A DNA stretch of 64,000 bases from Nyssa sinensis (lineage: Eukaryota > Streptophyta > Magnoliopsida > Cornales > Nyssaceae): NCBI GenBank assembly GCA_008638375.1, contig CM018031.1, positions 6,906,062 to 6,970,061 on the forward strand, given 5' to 3'. The notes beneath the pieces are model-generated. The model was not told where the DNA came from. It saw only the letters and a list, made by a program, of their open reading frames with translations, and searched no databases. The position numbers and the translations under genes were made by a program. Positions 27,260 to 41,732 of this stretch are shown here, in pieces (position 1 is the stretch's first letter; the number at the start of each line of letters is the position of its first letter).

Positions 27260-29079
27260 CATTATGTGAGACAAGATTGCATGCATACATCAAGGAGTTT
27301 GCCCAAGTGATCGAATAAGTTCAAGCTTGAAACATCAGTAAATTATACCTGTGTGATGTGTGAGCTAGAGACTGTAATGGTATTTGTCTTCTGTAAAAGT
27401 CTTAGGTATTGGTCCTTCTGCTTCCTTGTGTTTGATTTTGGATGTTACCCTTTTCATACCTCTTACTGTTCCTTTCACCGTTTCACGTTTTCTCTCGTGT
27501 TTTAATCAAAAAATAAGTTTTATATAAACACACATGTATATAAATATATCATATATGGATGTTCGACCGTACTTTTTAGTTGGTAACAATGTCGCCCCAA
27601 TGATAATATTGCCTCTGCAACCAATTACGACTAAACTTAGTTAGAACAATTTTCTATTCTTTTATTTGTTTGTGATGCAATGTACCCATGGACAGGTCAA
27701 TTGCAGTCCTCATTTTTTTTTATAAAATTTTTCTTATAAATTTTAAAATACAATTCTTTAAATGATGTTTTTGGCCTCCCTAAATTTAGATTTTTTTCAC
27801 ACCTTACACTTATTTTAATTTTAATTTAATCTTTTTAATGAGAATTTACCATTTTTTATAAAATAAAATTGTATATTTTAAGTTAATTAAGTATCTATTT
27901 TTTTATTATACTTATTGTTTAATTTGTAAGTTATTTTATATTAATTATTTAATTTTTTATTAAAAATATTATTAATCAATATTAAATTTTATACTTTTTT
28001 TTTCTTCACAGTCCTAGATTTACTTCAATCACAATGATCACTTACCTATTAAAAAAAATTGTATTAGAAATAAATATTCTTTTAACAAAATTCGCCAAAC
28101 AAAATTTCTAGCTTTGTCCCAGTTGTTAATTGTTGAAGTTGGTTACCTTATGTTTGTCAGACCACTGAAGTTATTGCATAAAACTTTAGAGTTCCTTTAA
28201 ATAAATATATATATATATATATATGCATGTATTTAATTGTTGATTTGTGTGATTTTTAATAATTGGTACTATTTTTTTTCAATGGTTTTAAAAGTGAAAA
28301 TTGTCATATTATGAACGATATTTACATAATTACATGTTAAAATATTATGATTATAATTATTATATTTTGTAAATAATTTATGAACAAAATTTTAATTTTA
28401 GATACTTGTAAATATATATTTGAAAAAAACTTAAAATAATTTTCACATACAGGATTGATATATAATAATATATTAAAAGATTTTATCCGAGTCAGTTCTA
28501 AATATTAAATTTGAATGTTCAATATCTTACAAAATTTTAATCCTATTCCATCTAATTATATTCTATATTTTTAATCCGGTCATTTAATTAAGATTGAAGA
28601 AAATTAAGTTTAAAATGATTATATTGTTCAAAAAATATATATGCAACTCTCACATGTATATTTTTCGTTCACATTAAACGATTAATGTAAACTAAAAGAT
28701 TAAATTGAAAATAAGTCAAAAGTGAAAATTGACATTGCACCAATTAAAAACTATGGAAATTAAAAAAAAATTAAAGTTAAACTAAAAGGGCGAAATTGTA
28801 ATTTACTAAAAGAACTAAAAGTTAAAAATCAAATATTTGTAGCACGCTGGACATATCATTGTTTTTTTTTAACCCTTTGGGCGGGGTGTCGACTGCAATT
28901 CTGCTCAGTCGAACATTCACCATTGCTGTCGACTTCGTCCATCCCAAAAGAATATCCTCGCTCTTTGTTAGGAAAAAAAAAAAAACACTTTTCCTGTTTC
29001 CTTTCTGGCGGGAAGACCAAACACTGCCTTTATAGAAATCCCTAAATCAAATAGTCCCTCTTTCAGTTCGGCACACACC
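27260..29079. other. AT-rich DNA between EF-hand copy A and MSH1 exon 1
   Basis: No gene is seen. The first 250 bases probably hold the 3' UTR of the EF-hand copy. The rest is very AT-rich and matches 55504-58674 of unit B closely, except for the solo LTR present only there. GC content rises after about 28870 in the MSH1 5' leader. A short TA microsatellite lies at 28206-28224. Confidence 0.7.
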
Positions 29080-30234
29080 ATGTACTGGCTAACAGCGAAG
29101 AATGTCGTCGTTTCGGTCCCTCGGTGGCGCTCTCTTGCACTTTTGCTTCGTTTCCCTGTTAATCGCCGTTCACTCACTTTATCTCCCCCGCTACTGTAAT
29201 CTTTCTATCTATAAATGTAGAAAAATCTTTCTCTTTCTATTTCTCTCTGTTCCGTAATAATTTTATTTTATTGGTGTACAAAAGAGTAACAGAAACAGAA
29301 AGGTCCAGGTTTTACGGGTCTTTTGAAAATTTGGGTGTGTTATATAAACCAAAATATTCGATGAACTTCTTAACGGAAGAAAATGGATATTTCTTTATGT
29401 AGAGTTTGAAGCAATTTGGGTACTTCAACATGTCGTTTTGCAGCCGAAGCTCCTTCCGTGTAGGAGAGGTCACAATTTGCGTTGTAAATCACACTTTCTT
29501 TTCTTTTCTTTTCTTTTCCTTTTCTTTTCTCTTCTATTTTAAATTATCTTTTCTTTTCTATTCTTTAAAAAACTTCCAAACGAACTGTTAATGCATGGAT
29601 TATTTAAAACACACTATTTGGTATCCAATGTGTTCCCGAGAATGCTTGATGCAATTTTTGTTTCTCGGATGTCTTAGAGTAACTCCAACGGAGAGTTGCA
29701 TCAGGGGTGACAAATGCCCAACTGCTGATAACCGCTGAAATGCTACCTCAAATACAAAAATTTACACTACAACGGGAGTGACATCAAGGGTTGAAAAATG
29801 GCAGTCATGGTCTTGGGGTGCCATGTTTCCAACCTCTGGAGAGAGAAAGGGGAGGGGTTGGATAAAGCCGTTCTCTCATTTTCAGATTCTACTATTCTGG
29901 CAACGGCTCTATCCAACCAACAACGGCTATATTCAACCAACAAAATTTTATAAATACAAAGAAAGAAATTTTCAAAGATTTTGAAAGAGAAAACTTACCA
30001 AAGGTCAGAAATTTGAACGCCGTGAAATCGCTCGCCATAAAAAACGTAAGTTTCTTGCTCCTTGATCTTAATTTTCGTCAAATCTTGTGTTGGTGATGGG
30101 CAGATATGAAGAAGAAAGCACAGAGGGAAGGAAAGGGGAAGGAGGCGCAGAGAGGAAGGAGAAGGAGGAGGAGGCACAGAGGGTGGAAGAATGGAAGTGG
30201 GGCCGGGGGGGAAGGCATTGCTGTCCCTGTTGGC

Positions 30235-30284
<50 letters not shown>
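30235..30284. repeat. CT then TA microsatellite
   Basis: A CT dinucleotide run of about 28 bases passes straight into a TA run of about 22 bases, close to the Helitron 3' end. On both strands it produces long SLSLSL/YIYIYI open frames, which are artefacts of the repeat. Confidence 0.9.
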
Positions 30285-30317
30285 CCTGCTGTTGTTGTTT
30301 GCCTCTCTTTTTATATA

Positions 30318-33300
30318 CTAGTAGGATGCACGTGCGTTGCACGTGAAAAGACTTACTAATAATTTAAATATTTTAATAATATTATTTAAAAAGAACTTTA
30401 AAGGGAAAAAATTTTATATTTGTAAATAAAAGATAAATTACTATCTATAGGGTTTTAAAAATATTAAAATGAAATATTTCACATTAATTTATGAAAATAA
30501 TCAAGTTGATAATTTTGAAAGAAGAAATTTGTTTTATTTCAAAAAATAAAAGAGGTATTCTTAAAAGTGAGGGAAATGATTACACTTATGCATGCTATAC
30601 CCCTTTCATTCATTTAAGAATAAGAGGGTAACTTAATCCACAATGAGAAGATTTGGTAGTTTGTAGAAATCACAAATTAAGCAATAAAAAATTACTACGA
30701 TGACTTAATTATTATGAGGCTTATCAAATTTACTACAAAAAATCTTTAAAATTTAAGGCTAACTAGTTTGTGAAAATTTGAGCAACAGGCTAAAAATCAA
30801 ATAATGGGTTCTATAAATAATGTCTGCCACATATACACTTTGAGACATCAAGACAATGAAAACTTGATTAAGGGCTTGTATTTGGTAAAAGAAATTCCAT
30901 GAAAATTTGATACAATGGTACATAATGTTATTGTAGCTGTCCTTCATTGCCATGAGACTGGGTTCATTGAGGCTTGAATCATTCTTAAATATGTCACAGT
31001 ATCGAAAATGTAATATCAACTTCACATGTAAAGTTGAAGTTGATATCTTAAACATCATGTTTGTCATATGATTCATATTGTCAATCGGATTGAGATGATA
31101 AAATCACAATGATTTTCTTTTATTTTGCTATATACATGTTCTGCCAATTTTGGGTTTGTATATAAAAAGAAATAAAAAGAAGAAAAAGAAATTACTATGA
31201 ACTCTTAAACTAAAATAGAAAAAAAGGAAAAAAAAAAGAATTCTCATTTACAACAAGGGTCGATTAAATACAAGCAATCAAGAATAAAATAATAATATAA
31301 AGAATTGGTCGACCACTTTGTCATGAAAACAGAGACGATCTTCCTTTCAAGTTTCCAACCAGAATAATTTTACGGGTCATAAAAAGAGTCTTTCACAGGG
31401 TGATCTACAGAAAAGACATCAAGAAAGTGTCAACTCAAATCATGACTTGAATAAAGAAAAAGAAAACTTAAAAAATACTTTCTATTTCTTAATGTACAAG
31501 TTGAGTGATTAGTAATTCTTAAATTATTCCCTTCTAAGACTATAAGCAGCCCTCAATTTTATGATATAACCAAGTTGTTTTTTGGGATTGTGAGCATGCA
31601 AAAGTTTTTTTTTAGGGAGAGAAAAATGCCTATCAAATATGCTCTGCAATATTTAGGTGCATTGCCCTACTTTCATCAAGAACCTCGAGACAACAAAAAG
31701 ACTAAAGAAACTTCAAGAGACGTTCTCCATGCAATATGTAGGTAAGGTTCTAGGCTTCCAACTCTTATTCCCATTGATTTGCCCAGACATAGCCATAAGC
31801 AAGGAAAGTGGCAAGTGTGAGGCTTAATGCTTCTTTTTGTGCCTATGTAGAGGAAAATTACACAACTGGAAGACTTGGAGGTTCAGTGCTTGAAGAAGGA
31901 TAAGTGGTTACTATCAATGAGGTTAAAGGTTCTCACTATCAATTAGGTTAAAGTTGCCACAGCTTAACAAAATTTCTAATAAAATTTTCTCGCATCTGAA
32001 TATTTTCAGTCCATCTATTTTATGCTTTTAGCATTAGATAGATCAAAATTTAGAAGCAATGTTTTTTTATCTTTTCCCTCTAGTTCTGTGTTACACAAAT
32101 GCACAACTATAACCATTCCTCAATTTCTCCATCTACTAAAACAAAAAGAACAAACTACTCAGCTTATTGAAGTTCCTATAGGCTGTAGTCACAATTTCCC
32201 TAATTAGAACAAGCTAGAGGCTGAATTTTCTTTATCTAATTGTAAGTGTGTGCACGCACACGTGCTCTTGGGTTTTCTCCTCTCTTTGGGATTTTTGTTC
32301 GAAAACCCCTGGCAAGTTTGTTTTGAAAATTCCAAGTACCTCTAGTCTCCATTATTAAAGCTAACGGATATATTCACTTTCAGAAGTAGCCCTATTATTA
32401 TGTGAAATACTTAATTCCATGGGTTTTTGGTTGGGTTCTTCTATGTTAAAAAGTACCAACAAGCGGTGTTAGAGTTTCACAAAGCTACCTAATCCACATA
32501 TATATATATAAATAACTTAAAAAGCTGCATCAATTAATCTAATTTAACTAAACAATTTTTCATTTTACTAAAGCACAATTTAAAATATTTACATCCACTT
32601 GTACTTTGTCATGGGCATGCATTCTTTACCTATCAATAAAGGGGAGTTGGCGAAAAAAAAAATTAGTGAATTTTCCTCATAAGTATATTAAGATTATAAG
32701 ACCATATCAAATGTAGAGAGTGAAAAAATCGAATGCAGAGGATCACGACTGGTTTATCACTCCATAATTTTGAAGCCTTCATTGGAGGTCTCTTTGTTTT
32801 TGCCAAATGCTTCATCCCAATCTTATACTCTAAAGCTAGTTTCTGAATTGAGATATTTTCAATAGAAGAGTATGGTTGTCCCTTGTTTCAAATTCCTACA
32901 CTTAAAATTCATCAATTAGGTCCTTTAGAACCAGTGGAACATTGAAATAATAAGCAAGTAATTAAATAATTTAAAAGAGTTACTGATTGCCTTTAAGCAA
33001 TAGATGAGATACTCTTTATCATCCGATAAAAGTATGGAGTTTTCAAGAACAAGAGTAATGAAGTATAAATTTTTGCAAAATACATGATCTGACTGATAAA
33101 AAATCTAATTTGGAAGTATGAAATTAAAAACAACCATAAATACTGAGTAAATGGAGACTTCTAAAAAACAAACTTGAGAGAACTTAGGAATCTGATTTTG
33201 CAAAAGTGTTGTGGGGAGAGACTACAATTGTGATCCTATCGACAAATAAATGACATGTTTAGATTAAAATAAAACTAATTACAAGGAATTCCCAACAAAT

Positions 33301-36300
33301 TAACTGTTGCCCAAAATTGGAATTTTGATTGGTACCAAGTATTGTACATCACTTCCGTGGCCTTTTCACCTTGCAAAATTAATTCAATTCCAGTTGTTAA
33401 AAGAAAATTAATAGAAAATCCAAAAATATAAAAGCAAATCCAAAGAAAAATAATAGAAATCAATAACAAATTCTCTCAAATCGTCCAAAACCCCAAACTT
33501 TTACTGCTCCGTCAAATAGCTTTTTACTCTAAGTTGTATTCAATATGTTGCCTCATTACTTAAGTATAAATTGCAATCTTCCAAATGCTTTCACACAAAG
33601 GGGGCAAGTTGGCAACAGATTATGATTAATAAAACTCATTATACAATTTTCACTCTCAAAGAAAAACACTAAGAACAAGCATCATTATATTAATGCCTAG
33701 AATAGATTATATCACAATGATTTTTTCAACAATTTTATTTGCACATGCTTTCTTGTGTTATGAGATCATACTCTTCTTTCTTTCCTAAAATCAATTTATT
33801 TAACATTCTTAGTGGAATCACATTTCAATGAGAGGGACAAATAAAACTCTATTTCCTTTGGTAATTATGAAGAAAATCCTATCGCTTACTCTGTTCATAT
33901 CGTATGAAAAGCCTTTCTTTTTCTTCATCGTATTTGGAAATTGTATCTTCAAACATAAAAGAAAATTAGCACCAAATGCAACTTACATAGATATTGCGCA
34001 AGAAGGAATCCAATTCTCAACATGTGTTACTTGGCAATCCTTATTAGCTTCATGTTTATGAGTGATCAATCTGATTGTATAATTCAATGGGGCATGTCAA
34101 GAACTACATAGATATTGCACTGCCACAAACAAGCTGGCATTGTATTATAGAAACTTGACTATACAAAAGCATTTCACCGACACTACTTGCTCTAATTAAT
34201 CAATAAGAGACTGGCACAAAATGTCATCATGCTTTCAAAAGTGTCTCCTACAACATTGAAGATGTCTTTTGCATCAATGAGTTGGTTTGAAAGTTTTAAA
34301 ACAACACTATATAATTTTGCAAGGAATAGCGCCCCAGAATTTTTACATTTTGTTTGAAAAGAACAAAGAACAAAGGAATGTCCTTGAATGTGATATCTTT
34401 TTTGTCATTCTATTGAGAACCAAAACATGATTAAAAGAATAATGATTTGATTATACTACCAATCCATTTAAGTCCCTCTGTTCTCCTCAGGCATCTTTTG
34501 AGATTCTTAAAAGTGCCTTGGCAAAGCTTTGGTTTTTATTCTCTTAATCCAAAATATATTTTTAAAATAATTAAATAAACAAAAGGAAATAAAGGTCTAG
34601 TGAAAATAAAAAAAAAAATGAAATATAGCCTTTATATATATAACAATTGGGTTTTCTAGTAACTTTAACTTGAAAATGTATAAATTTATGACTAATCATT
34701 CTTGTAGTTTGTTCTATAAAATTTTAATCAAAATTTTCTTCATTTCTTTTACTCTACCTGGTATGGAAGTTTTTTCAAATCCCACATATTAGGCTGCCCT
34801 GCAATTGTTTCCATGGATCCAGAGATAAACAGATATATTCTCATGAATGAAGCAAAAGGTCTTGTACCTGGCTACCCATAGTCCATGCTAGAAATCTTGG
34901 GAAAATGCAACATTGAAGCTATTCATAGCACCACTCACAAGAATATGAGAGGGACATCACTTGCTCTCATAAGCCCTTCTATGATCAGGGACCAACTTTT
35001 GTCAAAAAAAATGATGAATTCGTGAGATCCCACCTAAGCAATTGGGATAACAAAATGATTGAAATTCAAGAAAAAACCAAAGAGGTTAGTATAAAAAATA
35101 TTAAAACTCAAAAGAAAATGGTGTTTGATCAAGTTTCATTCATTCTTCATTTGTTTTAATCCACGTGTTCCACAATTTTGTTCAGATGGCACTTCTCTCA
35201 CTCCCCCTTGAGCAAATTGCTCATATTGAATCCAACTCAATTTCTCAAGTATTCATGACAGAATTCTTTAAGCTGGTATTAGGAACCCTTTCACTGCCGA
35301 TTGACCTTAAAAATAAAATGGGAAACCTTATAAATAAAAGGCTGTATCTAAATTTAGTTAATTTCTCTTTCTTTCTCATTCTCCTTTTTCATTTTATTTC
35401 AGTGGACAAAAAATAAAAAATAATGTGTAAAAGTTAGAATATGTTTATTAAAAGAAAAAAAGTGTATAAAAATTAAATAGTTAGGAAAAATATTATATTA
35501 AAATTTTGCAGAATTACTTTTTTCTTTAGGGTGGTAGAAGAAAAAAAAAAAAATATATATATATATATATATAAAAAAGTTCCTTTCTAAGTTTTAAAAT
35601 ACTAAAAAGCATGTAAAATAAAATAAATTGTAAAATTGTGATGTGATATATATAATAGTGTATATGTGTATATATGTATATATGTATACACACACATTTA
35701 TATATAAATGGTAGTTCACCAGTGAACTATTATCATCATCAAGCTGTAAAATATTTTTTTTTTATCAGCAAAAGAGGAAATATGTTATTGATGAAAAGAG
35801 AGTACAAGGCAACAACTCAAAACGTCAACAAGGGAAGAATGCAACCAGCAACATTGTTAAACGGATTCATTCAACCAGGTTGGCACCAAACCGCAAGCCA
35901 ATCACATGCAAGCATTCCACCAAGAAGAGGAAAAATAGCAAAGATAGAAGACAACACAAACATAATACATCCAACGACCCCTATCAAAACACATAACTAT
36001 CAGAAGTAGCCCCAACAAGAAATCCTCCATGCCCCAAGACTATCCACACCCACTGAATCAAACTCAAACCCTGACTAACCAAATCAAAGAGAGGCCATCC
36101 ACCCAACAGTACATTAGCTGCAAATCGGTTCACCAAATCCATTATTGATTGCAATGTGGTTCAATGTACTCAAGAAATAGTTTCAATAAACCTACCCCGA
36201 ATATATGCATTTCCATGGTTCCTAAAGTGAAAATTCTTAATACACCACAAATTCACTTTTTTACTTGGAACTGTATTCAACTGTCAAAATTTTCAGATGT

Positions 36301-36337
36301 TTTAAAAACAATTTACCAGCAAAACCTCCATGGCCAC

Positions 36338-36371
<34 letters not shown>

Positions 36372-37268
36372 CTGAGAGAGAGAGAGAGAGCAATCAACAC
36401 TACAAACCAACCACACTCCACAAGTTGCAGCAGTGTATTGCAAACAGAGCACTGGAGCTTCTGCAAATTAAGCAGCAGTACAAATACATTTAGCAAACAA
36501 AATATCCTATGTAAAAACTGGCATGATTATTGGTGAGTATAAACAGTGGAATTATTGCATGGTGGGTAGATTAACCAACATACTGCCCCAACTGTCATTA
36601 TTCTTTCAATAGTATACTGTTAAACTATCAAATTTTTGAAAAGTGCTTCGCTTGATGGGTCAGGAATGGGGAGGTGTTGGCAATGCCTCTTGATTGTAAA
36701 TGGGGGAGCCAACGGTGACAGAGTGGACCGCCCTGAAGAAGACAATGACAACTTTGATCCTCTCTCACCCATCAATTTCGTTTCGATTTCCGATCAAAAA
36801 ACCCCTAACCCAACCCAAAGAAATTAAAGAAAAATAATCAAATTTTAGAAGTAACAGAGTACAGTACCAAAAAATTAAAAAGTGGAGCTGCGAAGGAACC
36901 AAATGCAATGCATATGTATATAGAGAGAGATGATCGGACCTCAACTTTAACATCGTTGAGGTCCCACTCCAACAAATCAAGGTAGGAGACATTTTTCTAA
37001 CGCCCATTGAAGTGGAGCAGCTGTCTAGTGATATCCAGAGAGTTGTATTTTGGGAAGTTTGAAAACTGAATGGGCATAACGTCACGAAAGTGGAGAAATT
37101 TGGGAATAAATTTTTGAGAAGATTGGAAACTGAATGGTCATACCATTGGTAAAGTGGGGAAAAAGGGAATAAAATTTATTAGAAAGGATATTTTAGTCAA
37201 GTGAAAGTGTAAAACATTTTTTTGTGAAAACACTATAAGATGATCTATACTTTTATAGGTAGTATAGA
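30318..37268 (-). mobile_element. Possible inner Helitron sharing the same 3' end
   Basis: A second Helitron 5' terminus, TCTATACTACCTATAAAAG, lies at 37268 on the minus strand, again preceded by A and by TCTATA microsatellite. Its subterminal sequence (GTGTTTTCAC, then TTTACACTTTC) resembles that of the outer 5' end at 42796. No second hairpin-CTAG 3' end was found between the two. So either two Helitrons inserted side by side and the upstream one lost its 3' end, or an element captured a neighbour by reading through its terminator. Between 30318 and 37268 I recognise no gene; 36344-36390 is a GT/GA microsatellite. Confidence 0.55.
36344..36390. repeat. GT then GA microsatellite
   Basis: About 28 bases of TG repeat followed by about 17 bases of GA repeat, inside the Helitron. 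The overlapping VCVCVC and HTHTHT frames are repeat artefacts. Confidence 0.9.
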
Positions 37269-38891
37269 TATAGATATAGATTTTATTTTGAGAATGGAGG
37301 ACTTCAAATAATCAGAATAAGTTTTTTTTTTTTTTTCATTGATTGGTTTGTAAACGATACTTATTGCACAACAAAAGAAACACAATATAATCAATTAAGA
37401 GCCACAACTAATCAAATATTCCTTTAACACCTATTAAAGGGAAAAAAAATATAAATAGTAAAGTAACCAACACATATTCTAATATTCCTTTAATTCTTAG
37501 CATACAGATATCGAATGGGAATGTAAATATTAAAATCAGCTCACTGTGCAAGAATCAAGCATACCCGCCAACACTAAAGACCACACTTGGCCTAATAGAA
37601 CTCATGCACTTGTATGCAGCATCAGGTGACATATGTTTATGCTCCACATATTTAACAAGAAGATATATAACTCTCACTTTAACGATGAATTAAAGCGGGC
37701 CTGAAGATATGGCTGCTCACTGGCGACAAGAAGGAGACAGCAATTAATGTTGGGTGAGACAATTGATTAGTTTGATAATATTTTAAATAAGTGTTGTAGT
37801 ATCCTTTCTAGATCATTGAAAGGGAAACTACATTAACCTGGGTAGCAGTTAAATGGTTTCTTTCTCTTTATGTTTTCTCCAATCTGGCAAATTTGCCTGC
37901 AGTTTACTCCAACATGATATGAAACAATTTCATTTGAATTTGAGCAAAGAAGCTGAATCTAACAATCAAGTGAAGGTGAAAATCTATTTCTAAGGTTATG
38001 ATTACAAAATGCTAATATAATTAATAGCTATCTGCAATGTTTGGTTATTAAGAAAACATTGAAAAGTAAAAGAAAGATTCAGAATCTTATAGTAACCGGT
38101 TATTACTTGCGCCTTGGAATTTTTGCTTGAAATGTGTTTAACATCAAAATTATTTTTATGGAAAAAAACTCTAGTTGGGAATAATGAGTTCTGTTTTTGC
38201 TAGTTTTTCAGGCCATGAGTTACTCCATATGCTTTGTGGATAGAGATATTCCCAATGCATGTAGAAAGACTTGTCTATAATTTCCTATATACTACTGCAT
38301 TAATTCATGAATTCTTATCTATTATCATATCAAGAACAACTTTTCTTTATAAATGGAACTGTAGACTTTCATGGAAATTAGGCAGAACCAGCAATCAAGG
38401 TCCTGATCAACCTCTCTCTCCTCCGTCTCTTTTATTTATTGTGATATCCTCCGCAAACTCAAAAACCAATTCCATTTTGCTGTTTAGATTTGTGAAATAG
38501 ACCTGTGAGAAGTTAATTTCCATGGATGTGAAGAAAGATTTGGGTAGCTCTGTAACTCGTTATTCACAACACTATTTGGGGATATCTCTAATTGGAATAT
38601 TTATTCTGATTTCCCAAAACTATGTCCGGAAAATAATGTTTATACATTTGCATTTAGCACCTGATCATATGATGTCTTCTTTCACTCCTACAGAAACATA
38701 ATTTCCCATTTATAATACATCTTTGTAAATTGACAACATGAAAAGATAATTTATATGCAGCATATCCCGATATCCATAAAAGTGTAGAACTTCCAATATG
38801 AACATGTGCAGGACCAAATGAACATCAAAAGCATATTTAAGAATTAAGAGTAATGCTAACAAAATCATTATATCATTGAATTATCTCTCAC

Positions 38892-38957
38892 CTTAGTCAA
38901 CTGTTTTGTTGCATATCGCCGAAGGCGATCATCAAAGGAAGACAATATCTCACTTGC
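38892..38957 (-). pseudogene. Exon-like fragment inside the Helitron, origin unknown
   Basis: On the minus strand a 66-base open segment (22 codons, ending RLRRYATKQLTK) is framed by a good acceptor (TTGTTCACAG) and donor (GTGAGAG). GC content and codon make-up look exonic against the AT-rich surroundings. I do not recognise the family, and it is not a part of PTI1-like kinases that I know. Likely a captured host exon, but a chance open frame is possible. Confidence 0.35.
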
Positions 38958-40048
38958 CTGTGAACAAACGATGAGTTAATAAATAATAACTTTCCAAACA
39001 CATTTTCAACAAGTAGAAATGAGTTTTGTCAGAATTACATTCCTATAATGTGCCCCATAGTCAAATGATATCATTAGCAAGACAAGGTGTTTAAGTAGAT
39101 GGCATGAAATCTAGTGAAGCTATTTACGTTGTTTAATCTAGAACACAAAATTAAATAAAAATATATGTTAATAAACATGCAATAGGTATTGCAACTACAT
39201 AAAATGTTGTTAACAAATTAATTGTGATAGAATAAGTCAACATAATTATGTTCAGGTCTTCTTTCTTCCCATATATTTTTTACAGCCAAGGAAATTTTGA
39301 ACTTCCAAAATGGCTTTATTTGATTGACTTTCAAATAAATAAAAAAACAATCTGTGGTAAAGGCAGAAAAGCAATTCCTGGGTATTGAACTATTGTTTTT
39401 TTTACGCCTAGACCCCCACTTTGTTTCTTTTTTGAATTGAAAGCTTTTACAAGAATCTCCAACCTTTGCTTGAGCTCATCAACATTCATACCCAAATCAA
39501 ATAAAATAGAGGCAATTAGTTTCGATGAGGAAATGAAGCTTGAAAAGCATACATGCTAAGCCTCCTCCAATTCAAAAGAAAATGCTAAATTTTTTTTTAT
39601 TTATGATGGAGACCTGATTGCCACGGGTCCTCCGGGTGCTTATTAGTTCTGGATGCAAAAGGAAGGCCGTAGTTCCATACCACCAAGGTAAGTGGGGGAA
39701 GGGAGGGGTGAAATAGGTGGGGATTCCCTTCCCAAGGCACAATATTCATATATGTTTGCTAAAGTTAAATAATGAACTATTAACAAATGATGAGTTGAAA
39801 GGCAGAGCTTTACAGAGAAAGGCAGAGATGAAAATAGGAGAAAGTTCCTTATCCAAGTAACTCTACAAGATTTTCATGCTTCAGTCTTGAAACCATGGAA
39901 ACCTAGAGAGAGAAGGATCAATAAAATCAGATACAATGATAAAAAAACAAAATCATTATTTAAAAAAAGAAGAAAAAGAGAGAGTTGCATACTCAAGGAT
40001 ACTAAGAAGACAAATAGTAAACTATTCTGTAAAAATTGCAGGACACAC

Positions 40049-40302
40049 CTGTGTCAAAAAATCAACATTTGACTCGGGCTCAGCTGCAATGTCAAGCTTT
40101 TTTACATCCACAGCCTTTCCACTATTCAAGTTCGCATAATATACTCTTCCATAGGATCCTTCACCAATCAACGCCTTCGATCCAAAATTATCAGTTTTTT
40201 CTTTCAGCTCATCCAAGGACAGTGCAGGTGCTTCAATAGGCGGTATTGGCTTTTGCACTTCAAATTTGACAGAAGCTGACACCTTTGACCCTTTTTGGTG
40301 CA
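40049..40302 (-). pseudogene. PTI1-like protein kinase fragment captured by the Helitron
   Basis: One exon of a PTI1-type receptor-like cytoplasmic kinase, bounded by an acceptor (CATATCAG) and a donor (GTGTGTCC). It reads GSKVSASVKFEVQKPIPPIE, the linker ALSLDELKEKTDNFGSKALI, the glycine loop GEGSYGRVYY, and AVDVKKLD, where the family normally has AVAVKKLD, then PESNVDFLTQ. The ATP-binding lysine remains. The next exon (SMVSRLKHENF in the family), the catalytic loop and the activation segment are not found nearby, so no active kinase can be made. PTI1-like kinases act in immune and stress signalling. Retention of intron borders shows capture at the DNA level. Its orientation matches the Helitron's sense strand. 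Confidence 0.88.
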
Positions 40303-41732
40303 CTGATATGTACATACAAGTGAACAGCATTAGAAGAACACAAGCAAACAAAAAATTAATCTGATGAACAAAAAATTAATCTGATGAACTGTCACAAATA
40401 CAACAGGGCAGGACCACAGGAGCCCCCATAGAATCTTTACTATTTAACAAGAATGCTTCTCTACTAAGGAGTAAACAAGAGGTACAAAAAATATAGATAT
40501 TTCTCATACAATTAACTTGCTGAAGGGAAACTAAGATATCCTCAACCAAATTACTGTCAAAAACTTGTGTGAAAAATTATAGAGTAACTTAAGACTGATT
40601 AGCATCGCAGGACGGATTTGGGATTGGCATTGGGCTGCCCAATTCCAAATGTAGCATTTGGAAGCCACATTTGAAATGAAATTTCTATAGGACCAATTCC
40701 ACGGAATAACAAATAAATAAAACAAAATTTTAACAGGTTAGCATCAATTCATTTGGATGGGGTCTAAAATTGCAATTCCAAAGTATCTGAATTGTTAGAA
40801 AGCTACAAAGACACAATAGGAGACCTCAACTCATGTCCTATTCTCAGTCCCATCTCCACCAAGAATCGAACGATGACAAGATCTTCAGCCAATAAAGACA
40901 TCCTCTGTACCTGCAAAATTCACCTGCTATTCTATTTTTATGACTCTCTCTCAAAGTCTCACTACAAACATGCTCTCCCTTTTCTTTTTCTAGTTTTTCT
41001 GTCTCTTTTCTTTGGTCAATTTCTTATTCTGGGGTTCGTCATTTCTTAAATTTATCTAAAATTGGGAGAAATACAAATCAAGGATATTTCTTTTGAACCC
41101 CAAATTGTTTAGGATCTTGAACTTCCTTGCATCTTTGCACCATTGCAATGTTGGGGGCAAAACCAATTACAATTCAAAAAGTTCAAAACTAAATTTCAAG
41201 TTGTCTCAATCTTTACTTTGACAATTGAGGTCTCCTTGAGGCTTGAATCAAGCTGGGAGCGTTTCCTCAAATTTTGTCAAAGGTGCTTGTTCGCTGTTTA
41301 TTTGAATTTCCCTTTCTCTATATTATTTTTTCAATCATTTATTTCTGCTCTGGCAATTTTGCTGTCCTGCTGTTCTTATCTGTTGTTTCTTCATCTCATC
41401 CCCTTCCCCTCCATTCAAAAATTCAATTCTGCATTTGAAATACTTGTCATCCAGACAATGAAATTATAATTTCAGTTCAATTTCAATTGTGGCAGAATTG
41501 GAACTGGAATTGTAATTTTATGTTTGAATTCAAATTCAATTCTGCATTTGAAATACTTGTCATCTCTTTATTTGAAAGGTAATGAGAAAAATCTATGGCA
41601 TAATTCTATTAACTACAAAAATTGAAAGGTAAAGAAATGAATAATCAAATATCAATTAAATTTCACAATATGAATAATAGGGTGGAGGCTCAAAATTTAC
41701 CATCATTCTCAGCATATAATCTCTTGATACAT

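Noticed and set aside
28968..29177. Minus-strand frame MSERRLTGKRSK (and its twin at 58500-58772)
   Set aside because: Antisense to MSH1 exon 1 and its leader; duplicated only because the whole block is.
30087..30359. Open frames on both strands with SLSLSL/YIYIYI and EREREREA runs
   Set aside because: They are produced by the CT/TA microsatellite and purine-rich sequence; no domain.
36261..36496. Open frames with VCVCVC and HTHTHT runs
   Set aside because: Translation of the GT/GA microsatellite in all frames.
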